Shown here: in pieces, positions 21,301-42,400 of the stretch | Layout: every line of letters begins with the position of its first letter | Numbering within the stretch: the first letter of the stretch is position 1 | NCBI RefSeq assembly: GCF_021917145.1 | Contig: NC_061070.1 | Location: 14,406,772 to 14,470,771 of the forward strand | DNA length: 64,000 nt | Reading direction: 5' to 3' | Origin: Hypomesus transpacificus | Lineage: Eukaryota; Chordata; Actinopteri; Osmeriformes; Osmeridae | Program-made: the position numbers and the translations under genes | The notes under the pieces: generated by a model | What the model saw: the letters and a program-made list of their open reading frames with translations, nothing else | Databases searched by the model: none | What the model was told of the DNA's origin: nothing

Positions 21301-24247
21301 GATTTGGAAGACTCAGTGATCGTGCTGTCAGTACCTAGTGACTTTACGTAATGGCTCCATTCAAAAGGTTCCCGGGTAAAGGATCTCCGTTTTACAAGCA
21401 TCGGAGAGGCAAAGGGTAATTTGGATTGGTCATTGTCATTCTTGCTTGTTTCCTCATCATGCTGTCCAGAGGTAGTTTGCGTGTCTTGGGAGAAATGCTG
21501 CTCGAGTTGAGAACTAAATATTAGTGAGGATCTCAGCCTAGAACTCCTCTGGATTGCTGCATTGTAACTCTTGCGGAAAGACTCTTCCCTTTTTACACAG
21601 ATCTCTTTGGGTTCCTTAACCTCCGCCTCCTCTGTCTTGTCCCCTTCTGTAGTTGATGATGACTCTGATGGTGTTGTATCAGCCTCTGATGACATGGTGA
21701 CAACAATATCAGGCACTTTCTTAAACTCTGGTAGGACCGTTTTGGTGTAATATGGGAGCTTACTTACTCTAGGTGCTGTTTGAAACTTAGGTATTTCTTT
21801 AGTACGAAACATGGCGTCTGACAGCACTTTACCGGAGGACCCGACTTGTACATGTTTAAGAGGCTCTTCAAAAGGATCAATCCCAATGGTTGGTTGCATT
21901 GACACATCTTCATCTGTATCATCAAAAGCACTGAGATATGCGCTGATCCTCCAATCTCGCATACCCTGTTTGGCATTAAGGTCTGGTGTTTCGTGATCTG
22001 TGTTGGGCCCCTGGTAGAACTCATTTTGGCCAGAAGGAATTTTCTGTGTTGGGGAGCGCTGACAGGCATATGGCTGTCCGATACTTATTCTTTTTGGATG
22101 TGGTAGACCAAGTGAAATCTCTCCTGAAGTTGCTTTGACAGAGTTGTCTTTCATCGCTACAGAACTGGTGGATGACAAATAATTGAGTACAGGGTCATAG
22201 GGCTCAGGCTCCATTTCTGGTGGGTATTCAGCTTGTGTATACTGATCCATCGAAGGATACCCATAACCCCTGAACTTATCATAGCCAGCATAACCTGGTT
22301 CTGGTTCTGCTCTCTGGTAAAGAGGGTGTTCCCTTTGTTGTTCTCTGTGCATCTGCCTCCCCTGGGTCTCAAAGCCCTGCATGGTCTGGTGCTGCATGAA
22401 TCTATATGATGAGGCTATGCCATGAGCGCCCTCAGCAAAACTGTGCCTTTTAAATTCATTTGAGTCCATTGTGTTGGGAGAGGGGACCATAGGGTAACCT
22501 TGCTCAATAAGAGATGGATCCATTCTCAAATGCTGGGAAGAGTTGTACATTTCCAACTGTCCTTGGTCTAGTGACCTGTGGACACTAAACTTGTGCTTCC
22601 TGAGAGCCATCTGTTTCTGATCTACGTACATTCGCTCATCAAAGGAATGTCTGGCCCATTCCATAGATCCAGTGCTTCCTATGGGCAGGACTTTTCTAGG
22701 ATCTCTGAATAATGGTGTCTGATCAGTGCTGCTTAGCCTGTCAGACAGGCTGCTGAAGTCTGGCATTGGAGCTAGTACATTTTCAAATATCAAAGGTTGG
22801 GACTGGGCAAAGAGAATACGAAATTCTTCATCAAAAGTAGTCACCAGCTGTCCAAGGAAAAGATGAGCTATGCAGCGGTGAATCTTTTCAAATGACCACA
22901 TAAAGCTGAAAAATAAAATATTTGATTGTAATGCAATTAATACAAGATTAAATACCTTTCTTCTAAGATTTTGATTTATTTGTCTTTTTCTGAGGCCTCA
23001 CCTGTAGTTTCCACTCAGCACTGCTCTACAGTCTGTCAGCAAGAATCTATTCATCATCTGACCCTTGAAGGATTTCCCAGTTCGACAGTAATAGGTCAAG
23101 CCAGACACTGTTCTCACTCGCATAAACTGTAATAAAAAAAGAGGAATAAAAACAATCCCAGGAACAATGACTCTATTCAAAATAGCCCTTAATTTCCACA
23201 AACGCAGAATTTTTTCAGATAATTTTCGGGGCATTTTAGTGCTAAATATAAGAACATGGGCCTCTATTTTCTCTAGGTGGCAGCAACACACCATAATAAA
23301 TTCCATGAAATGTCAATGGTTTTCCCCTTTAAATAGTAACATTTTAGGAGCTTAACTGACAAAAACAAGAAATCATTATATACAGAGACTCACCGGAATA
23401 TTCTCCAAATTTACCCGGCAATTGGAAACCATGTTAGTAAAATGGTGCACATTATGTTCATCCAGAAGGATATAGACTGCAACATTTCGCCCAGCAGCGT
23501 CCAGAATATCAGCAAATATGTCAACATCTGTAAACATGTCCATTACCACGGCTACCAGCTGCAGAGAACATTTAATTAGAAACCAGTATATTATAGGCAC
23601 ACAGTTTGTAGTAAAAAGCTGACGACACTGATCTGACGTGTCATGTCTTAAACACAATGCAGTCCACTCACTAATCAGCCACACACATTCATTTAATTTC
23701 AGACTTATCTATATCAGATCAGACTGAAATGTTGCCTTTTCTTTGAGGAATAAGTTGCATAAGCATGTCATGAAAAATAAAATACACCTACTTGTTGAGC
23801 ATTCTTAATAAGTCGACGAGCATGTTCTTTGATACTGGGCATATCAGGCTCAGATGGGTTCACCAGTGTGGTGACTTCTGTGGGGCCGATGAAGCGATGT
23901 TGTTGGGGCCAGCCGAGGTCAAGGCCAGGTGCATCCAAGTCAGAGTGCATGGGCCAGTATGTGTCTGAAGATCCCTCACCCCCAGGGCCCAGGTACAGCT
24001 CAGGTGCACACAGCTCAGGCTGTGTGCTCTGATATGGCATCTGTGTTGTGTGCTTAATGTACTCAACCTCCTGTCTAGAGAGGAAGTCAACCACATTTGC
24101 ACTCTTGAGAAAACCATAATAGCCCTCCAAGTCCTTCTCTACAAGTGCATCAATAGCCAGGCGATACTCCTCTCGATAGTGGGGAGGCAGATAATGAGGG
24201 TCCAGAGGGTTATCTCCAGCTGATGAGCATTGAGAGCGGTGGGCCAT
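18366..24247 (-). CDS. fam83h: FAM83H, keratin/CK1-binding scaffold with a mucin-like repeat tract
   Basis: FAM83H binds casein kinase 1 through its N-terminal DUF1669 domain and recruits it to keratin filaments; in humans its loss or truncation affects enamel. Four coding exons (23792-24247, 23394-23558, 23002-23126, 18366-22905) join to 5,286 bp and 1,761 residues, against 1,179 in human. The N-terminus MAHRSQCSSAGDNPLDPHYL and DUF1669 (about residues 10-290, with MDMFTDVDIFADIL, VYILLDEHNVHHF, YYCRTGKSFKG) are clear. DUF1669 is phospholipase-D-like without an HKD catalytic motif. The conserved tail IRSMRKEKKIYSRFEV is present. The extra length is mostly the Ser/Thr/Pro tract encoded at about 19290-19950. 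After FEV the residues SIFSVKKYIFI differ from what I expect, so a further splice at the GAG|GTATCT site near 18405 is possible. A 5' UTR exon upstream is implied by an acceptor just before the ATG. Confidence 0.95.
19290..19950 (-). repeat. Coding 36-bp degenerate tandem repeat within fam83h
   Basis: About 18 units of roughly 12 residues, typified by SSTPHPVTPETS and SSTHHPVTPGTS, run through the large last exon of fam83h. Units are imperfect (TPPPVT, TLHPVA, TPHPAP variants), so the array is old or under weak constraint. It is composed almost wholly of Ser, Thr, Pro and His, like mucin domains. Open frames on the opposite strand here are shadows. Confidence 0.9.
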
Positions 24248-25753
24248 AGTGATCTAAGGATACAAATACACATAAAAATAAAAAACATGTTTCACTACAT
24301 GGATATACACTTGGACATAGGCGGAAATCCTGGGGGGGACAGGGGGGACACGACCCACCCCCCATTCTAGGAAAAATATGATCAATAATAATAATAATAT
24401 ATATATTTATATGTAGGATATGTGTTTCAGCAGTAATTTTGGTGTCCCCCTCAGGAATTGCTCTTGAGAAAATGTCATATAACTGTCCTCCCCAAAATGT
24501 ATAGCAGATTTCTCTCTTGCTTGCCAGGGACCACACTGCCACATCAAACAGGATATTGAGTTGGTCACAGACAGGCATACTGAAATAACACGTTTAAAAT
24601 CACTTTCCGAACCCTGTCCCTACGTAACCCCTGACCCAGAAACTTGAAAAGATTGTGTCACAAGGTTTAAACAATAATACCAACGAATGCACCTCCTCCC
24701 CCTTGTCCAAACTGAATCAAATTCACCAGTAAGTTAATATTTTATTATGGGGAAAAACACCTAATAGTTTACCTAGAAGTCTGTAATGTATGGAACAACA
24801 TAATCTAACATTTGGTACAATAAACTGGGTAGGCTACTATACAGACAACAAAATCATTTAATCCATACAAACTGTCTAAATAAGGCTATCTTGAAGCTAC
24901 AGTCTGACAACATTATGGTAGCCTAACCCTTACTGTATTGAACACGTCTTTCGGTTGAAAAACACGACTTTCAGTGAAAGAACTAAGCAATATTCGTCTT
25001 GTACAACAACTTACAATGTTTGTTTTAGTTTCCCTCAAAAGTGTAAATAGTAATCACCTCTCAGCTCGACGTAAAGTTTATTTTCGTTTAAGTTTCTTCA
25101 ACTCACGTAGCCTAGTCTATTATCCTCGTCGTCAGTTAATTTTCTACAGCCACATCCTCAGCCTACCGGTGAACGACTTGTGAAAGAGCTCTGTTGCGTA
25201 GTTTTATCATCTTCGCAGGCCAAACCAGTTTATTTTCATGCTTGAGGCAAGAATGAAGATTCTTTGGCCAAGACACTGTCGTCAATCTTGCCCCGCCTTG
25301 CGCACTGTTGTCCAAGTTAGATGTCCCCAAGGCTTCCCGAAATGAGCGATCGCTCGAGTCCCTGACCGAGTCGAGTGCGAACTATCTAGCGCTAGGCTAG
25401 GGAAATACAGAAAATATGGTTTAAGGACAGTTCTTTAATCATTAGCAAACGTTTTGACTTATGTGAAGGGTTACCGGCCTATTGCCTGGAACAATGCAAT
25501 ATCACATTTTCAGGAGTCCACAAAATGCTCAGATTCCAGAGCCGTTCTCTTATCCAGATTTTCAGATCATTTGGCAGTGTGCGAGAGAGGGAGGATTGTT
25601 GTGTTACCACGGCGACCAGTGAGGGTCAGTGTTCCTGTACGCCAAGCAAGAAGTTCTGGCTCTTTTCACTATGCAAGTTAACTAGCTAGCTTGGGTAGAC
25701 TAAAAAACATTTTCCCCATTCCCAGAACCCACCCTCTTTCTAATGACCTAAAC
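24248..25753. promoter_or_regulatory. Head-to-head upstream region of fam83h (-) and iqank1 (+)
   Basis: About 1.5 kb separates the two start codons. It must hold the fam83h untranslated exon(s); a donor on the minus strand (ATT|GTAAGT, near 25015) may end one. GC content rises around 25250-25400. A 12-bp palindrome GAGCGATCGCTC lies at about 25343-25354. A transposon-like patch (about 24305-24400, opening GGCGGAAATCCTGGGGGGGA) probably is an old repeat. No coding exon is seen. Regulatory function is inference from geometry. Confidence 0.5.
24305..24560. repeat. Possible eroded short DNA element
   Basis: It starts near CATAGGCGGAAATCCTGG followed by G-rich then C-rich blocks and an ATA-rich core. 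It resembles short fish repeats of this type, but no clear right end or target duplication was found. Confidence 0.3.
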
Positions 25754-35349
<9,596 letters not shown>

Positions 35350-36484
35350 AACTAGATGGAAAATACTGGTAAATGAATACCGGAGTAAGCTGTATCTGCT
35401 GCTATGACTTTCAGACACATTTATTGTTTGTGTTGTAAAAAATGTCTGCCACAAACGTTGTTTTTTGTACAAGTTTGCAATATATAGCAGGATACTTCTG
35501 GAAGGATGTTACAAATAGTTTTTGTACATGGTAAAGGGGGTGTCATTCTGTGTTTGTTTTAAATAAAAAGTAATGAAAAAAGGGCAGTGTAAATCTGGTA
35601 AAGTTTATTAATATATCAATGCAGTAGCTGCCCCAGTCACAATTGTTGTGTGGTCCTGAGACTTGTAATGCTTTCTAAGCAGCAAACACAGTTTGAAGAA
35701 GTGGTATGTAGTGCTGTTTCTGTGGATGTACTTTTGTTGCAAAAAATACCTCTCAGGAAATGTGCCATAACCCATGCAAAAAACATTCTAGTATTTACAG
35801 TTCATGTCATTACACATTTATTTCCAAGAAATCTCTTAAATATCATTTTCCAAAAATTCTCAATGAAACCTCGGCAGACAATGGTTCGTTTATATTTTCA
35901 AATCATGACTGCACCTTTAAATACATTATTCTGTACCTGTTTTTGTTATTATTATAGGACGTTAAAAATCCCTCAGAATACAGGTGAGAAGGCACTTCAC
36001 TGTGTGAGGGTTCATGAACAGGTGCAGGGCTACAGCAGCCGTGAGGGCTTAACAGTTTAAAAGCGCTATTACACTCATTCATGCAACTTATCAAAAATAA
36101 ACAAAACAATGAATAGCTAAGCACCCAGCCAGAGAAATAAAACCTTATGAATGACATGATATAGTACAAAGCTTTGAAAAACAAGGTAATGGGTAGAGAA
36201 GTATCCTTAGAATCTCCCCAAGCAACTCTTAATGTTATAGATGTTTTGCAGCTCCCTTCCAAAGACACTGGCGTGCACACACACACCATGACAAACCAAT
36301 GCTGAGTCTTAAAAAAAAAAAAAAAATACAGCTTTGCCTGTGCTACCAGTGTTTTTTTTCTCCATAAGTGTTTTTGGTTTTGCTACACAACATAAGTGTT
36401 AACAAGGAAGAATGGAAATGTGCTCCAGACACAATATGGCAGTCTGAGGTGCGAGTTTAAGGGCATTTGTGGCAATCCATCGCC
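35350..36484. terminator. Convergent 3' UTRs and poly(A) signals of mlh1 and lrrfip2
   Basis: mlh1 has AATAAA at 35562-35567 (+). On the minus strand TTTATT at 35604-35609 reads AATAAA for lrrfip2, giving that gene a 3' UTR of about 880 bp. The two signals face each other about 36 bp apart. Open frames at 35650-36289 belong to lrrfip2 3' UTR and carry no family similarity. Confidence 0.6.
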
Positions 36485-39400
36485 TCACTGCTGAGAGAGA
36501 AGAGCATTCCTGTTAGCCTTCATCTTCTCAAGGCGCTTTACTAGGTGGTTGTTGGTCATCTCCATCTCCTCAATCTTATCCAGGGCTGTACGCAGCTGTG
36601 GGAGAGGATGAGATAGAGGGTTGGATCTTTTTAGGAGGGCAGCTCATGTATCAGTCATTTGGCCTGTTTCAATACTCTAAATAGACATCAAGACCCTCTA
36701 TGTAGATTCCTCAAGGCAGGGAAAACAGACAAGGATAAACCTTGAGCATATTCACAGAGGGACTTTGACTCGTCCTCTTACCTCTCTTTGAATTTTCCTT
36801 TTTTCAACCTTTAGTTCATCCTCGATTTTCTCTGAGTTATCTGCAGATGCCTTGTAACGAGACACCTGTCCTTCTAGTCTGTTAATCTGGACAGGAGAAT
36901 AATACAGTAGTAACATCATTACATGCACACACCAAGATCTCTCCCTCGTGATTTATTTTCCTTTTTTAGATTCTAGTAGTATTATTAATGTGGCCTGTGG
37001 TTAGCTTGGCAAGCTGTCAGCCAGAACTCATACACAGCCTGGAAAGTACCGCACCACTTTCCATGACTTACGTTTTGTTCCATTGTACCCATTTCCTGTT
37101 CTGCCTTTGAGAGCTTGAACTTGTAATCACTGATCTGTCTGTTGGCATCTCCTGCAAAGCCGGAAAAAGTTTTATTATAAGTCCAAGCGATAACTGGAAC
37201 CAGGAGACCGGGACTACTGAAACAAAGCAAGTGTTGTAGTTTATGTGTACTATTTTGTACTTGTCACTGAACGAGAGAAGTAACAAAGCTTACTCTGCAT
37301 TTCAATAAAGTGCAGGTCAGTGCCGTTTTCCATCTTCTCTCCGTCCATAAACACAGCATCCATCTTGGAGGGTTTCTGCCTCTCCTCTTCCAGCTGCATC
37401 TTCAGTTTCCTGATCTGAGAGTACACAGAACACACCACAACATTACTGACGAAGGAAGGGCGCTCTTCCAAGCACGGAAACATTTATACAATGCTTTATA
37501 CAGAAAAAAAGAATCAAAAGCAACAACTACCTGGGCTAAGAGTTCATCCTTCTCATCCGCAAGCTTTCGTAGCCTAACATCTACAAACAAAACAAGAGGT
37601 ACGGCTGTTAATGTGGACACTACGAACAGACTAACGGCGCGGACCCAGAAAGGGTGCCCTCATCAGGCCCGGTGTGCTGGACGTCCCCCCGTGCACTCAC
37701 CCAGCGGCCCTTCTCCTGCTGACTCCAGCACCTGGGCGGACTCCTGGGTTACCACGGTGATCCCCGAGGCTGGCTGCTCGTGGCTGATGTCTCCGTTGGG
37801 CGTGCCCTCCGGGATGATGACGAGGCCATGTTTCTGGGGACGGGGAGGCAGAGGAGCAGAACTAAGGAGCTGCATAACGTGTACATCTGTGACGGTGGAC
37901 ATGTATTAGCGTATAGGAATTACATCCTTGTGTTTGTCAGAGAGCTTTGGGTACTCAAAATACCGGGCAGTCCGTAGATTCCATCTATACTTAACACACC
38001 CAACATGTTTTCATGACGTTTGGCGAGGAGGGAGAAACAGCAGAAACAGGTGTGGATATATGATCATACCAACCACTTTGCTTGTCTTCACTTTCAGTTA
38101 ACACAAGCTCATTCCTGTAACCCTGCAGTGTGCCAAAATGTTCCCAAGTAACCTACCTCTCCATTTTTGGACTTCCCCTTGATGTCAGCCAGCTCATCCC
38201 TGAGCTCATCTCTCTCATTCCTAATGCAACCAAAGTACTCTTTCTGTCTCTCTAGTGCCTGGCCACACAGGGGAGGGGAAACAAGAGGAGAAAACAAGAA
38301 GTGAAACAAGAAACAAGGAGGAAACGTCGGAGAGAGCGACCCAGCAGACGTGCACAGTGACGCGTGCCTTCCATGCACAGTGAGCTATGCACATGGCACA
38401 TTATGACTGACCAGTAGGACTTGGGATACTGCATTATGCATTCTGATATGGGAATACCGATACACACACACACACACACATACACAAACGAAACACGACG
38501 CAAGACTACGCTAACAAAGGGGAATGCTAGAGGGACGAATAATCAACATCAACTGCCATCACACAGGCCGTGCTCAGGAACTCCAGCAGATGGCGTGAGA
38601 ACGGATGTCATGCTGCCATCGAAGTGTAGCGGAGTCTGTTCTAATATCCTTTCATAAGCTCTCATTTTCTGGTGCTTTAGCTAAAAGGCAGTGCAAATCT
38701 CTCCCTCTTGGACCAGCGTGGTTATTCTATGGCTAGCACGTTCATATTCTATGAGCACAGCATTCCGTCTTCAAATCAAGTTAGTAAACGCACAATGGCA
38801 ATATTACATGCACATTTTGGGAAAGTGCAAAATCAGAATGAATCCAACAACAAGCTTTTACCTAAAGGCTCTCTGTCATGCAGTTACTGTATGAGAGGCA
38901 ACAGACTTGGTGTTTATCTGATTGCTTTCGCTGACCTTTGCCACTGAACTTTCAGTTCATTAAATACATTTGCATTAGGCTTTTCCATTAAGTCAAGCCC
39001 ACAAATCAAGAGTGTTCGCTGCCTGAACGTGACTCCATCTATTGCCTCTTATAACCAGAGCCCTCTGTGAGACCTCCTACCCCAATCTTTTTGTCCTTCC
39101 AGTTTATGGTTTCCTGCAGGTCAAACACCTCTCTCGTCAGGGTATCTAACTTAGTCTGCATTCGCTGGCTCTCCTGGAGAGATATCCCCGAGTGGAAAGG
39201 GGAAGAAGCAGGAGAAGCAGAATGAAACAGATGAAATTACAAGAGAAATAACTTTACGTATATTAACTGTGAGAGATGGTTCAGAGACCTTCGCCAGGAG
39301 ATGAACACAATGATAGAAGAGACACAATGAAGACAGGATCAAATCAGATGAGGACAGAAACAGCAGAGTGAAGGAGCAGGGGAACTGACACAGTGTCTCA

Positions 39401-42400
39401 GGAGGACACATAGGCCAGACGCACACTGTGAAAGAGGACTCCTTGGGGGCCCATCCACTCAATCGTCAACGGGTTACTGCAGTACAGAGCAACCCCCTAG
39501 ACCTCTTGCAGCCCACTCAGTGTTTGGAGACACATTGTCAAAGTGTTGAAAGAATACAGGTGTGAACTGGTGGAGTCCAGTCGACGTGTTTTGCTAGCGC
39601 GGCCGTACCTCTATGAGTTCATCTCTCTGGCGGATCCCCTCTTTCAACTCCTCTTGTTTATGTTGCAGGACCGTGCAAGTATGCTTTTGTCTTTCTAGTT
39701 CCTGAAACCACACAGGACCTTTGTCACACCAACAGTGAATCACGCTGTGCAAACTTTTCAGAGGTTTTCCAGCCCGAAACGAGACGACCACAGAAGGTGA
39801 ACCCTTTACCTTTGACTTGTCGTCCACTTCCCTCCGCATCTCGGCCATCTGCTCTTCCATCTCCTCGATCACGTCCTTGAGCGTGTCCACCTGGTAGATG
39901 AGGTTGGCTTTGTCGTTGTCCAGCTGTGCGTTTGACACCATGGCTTTCTTGTACTTCTCCTCCACTTCCGAGAGCGACTCCTGCCAGGCATGGGGCAAAC
40001 ACACACTCGTCTTTACGAACATGGAACACGATGCTGACCCCGCCCTGCAGACTGCTTACACTGCTGGATGAGGATCAGTATACCAACCAGTTTACCATGA
40101 CCTCAACCGTGAGATCCTCTGTGAAATTGCAGTTTCGTCTACTAATGGATTTTGTATAACTCTGGAACGTTTTACTGAAATATACAAATAACTTTCATAC
40201 TCACAATAACAAGCAATAGATAACAAGCAATAGTTAACAAGCAATAACAGGCAATTCTTAATTTGTCCATCTCAGGAAGTGACCTACTGTACATATGTCA
40301 TGTCCTAATGAGGGTCTTGCATGGTAAATATAAGAGTATAGATACTTCATAAATTCACAATGGATTCTACTGAGATTGACAAGTGGTGAAACCAACACTT
40401 AAAATATTAAGTGCACTGATCAGGAGGAATGAAGGAACACAATTGATACAATTCAGACAAACTGAATGAAGTATTGGACCAAAATACTATTGAAAAGCAA
40501 CTGTTGAGTGTTTTTGTTAGGCCACAGTGTAGACATGCCAGACGCCAGGTGTGTTAGTAAGCTATCCTTGCGGACTGTGACTCCTCAGAACAGTGAGCTA
40601 ATCATGTTCACTTCAAAAGAGTAACCTGAGGGCCATCCAGCATCTGTGGATGACAACTCGGGGTGGAAAACTATACAATACAAGCCACAAGACTGGAATC
40701 TGGGAGCATAGAGCAGGAAAACAACTGATGGTTGTCTGATGCTCTTCCCCCTGGGGCACTACAAGTGGAGAGGCAGCGCCTTGGTCCTAGGCCACCATCA
40801 CCACTGTCATAAGAGGGTTTGCTCAGTTTAAAAGGAAGCAGGGTAGGGTCATAGGAAGGTCATGCAAGGATCATGCCATCTGACTGGGAGCCTACATAAG
40901 TAGTGACTGGAGGGTTAGGCTATTATAGGTGGACTGGGGGGACAGGGGGTTAGTGCTGCCACAAGGCTTCCAGGAAAGGACGAAGAAGAGAAGGCATGCT
41001 GCGAGCTCAGGCCCCTCTACCTTCAACTCTTTAAGCCCCTGCATGTATCGCCCCTCTACATCCTGAATCTGGTCCTTTAGATCATAGATATCCTGTAGAG
41101 CAGACGGGAGGAATGGTCGGGGTGAATTGAAGGACAGGCAATGGAGAATGAAGGACAGACTTGTGAGCCCCGCGTGCTGCTGCCAGCTCAAAGCCGTTCA
41201 CCTGGCAGAAACATGACCAGTAGGCCCAGACACACAAGGAGGAGGACAGCTTTACAGGAAGTTCATCCCCAAAAACGACATCACATCCAGAATTCCCGTG
41301 CATACACATGAATATATTATATTACAAGAGACCCCAAGAAAAGGTAGGCAGCCAAGGAAGACCGAAATGGTTCACAGTAAAAGAACAACTCAAGATAAAG
41401 CAAACACACACAAAAAACGTTCACTATGATTTGAAATAGCATGTCATGAAGTGATGATATCTATCTATAGATATATATCTAACAAAACTGCTCATAATAT
41501 TACAAAATCGAACCTTGAAGCAAAAATGTGTAAATGACCTGCTGTAACATGGAGTCATTTTAGGCAGTGAGTGTGTGCGTGTGCATGAGAGTGTGCGCGA
41601 ACACCTCACCCTCAGTTCACTCAGACTGGAGTCTGGGTCGACGACGCTCCCAGCGTCGGCGCTGCCCCGTCGTGAAGAGGTGCCTCCCAGGGAGGCCAGG
41701 GTAGCCGCAGACAGGCCCGGGGTGGTGCAGCGCGACGATGGCTAGACACACAGAAGAGCCGGTGGACTCCAGTCAGCACACAGCACGTCGGGCCTGTCAT
41801 TCAACACCGCCATCTGACACCACACAGCTCCTCACTGATCCACTCACCTGGCTCTTGTGTGTCATTTGACTGACAGAACCAAAGGTACAGGTCGTAGATA
41901 CTCGCATATCAGACTTATGCAACGTTCAGCACAGAGATAAGGAGGACTTATCAGTCAATAATCTAATCAAGGTATGGCAGCATAAAACTGCGATGTACAC
42001 TCACCCGGCTGAAATCCGAGTACTGCTTGTTGCATTTTTCATCCAGCTGAGAAAAAAGGAAACATGAAGTCAATATTAATATGCACGCATTAGAATCAAC
42101 TGAAGGCTTATCCTCTTTGGTCCATGCATGGGGTTGATCCTGTTAATTAAGAAGTTAGTCAGCAACATTTGAAACTACTGCATGTTCACAGATCAAGTCC
42201 CATTAGCTAGTAAACACACTCAAAACACTGAGACACTATCAGTAATTAAAAACACCAAACACAAATGTCATTTTATTGTCTTTTCAACTCCATACCATGC
42301 GCTTAGACTTAAGACATCAGACGTAACCACTCGACGTCATCCATAAACAACATCCCCCACACAAAACGCAGGCGGTGAGACTGTCAAACCCAACCCTGGA

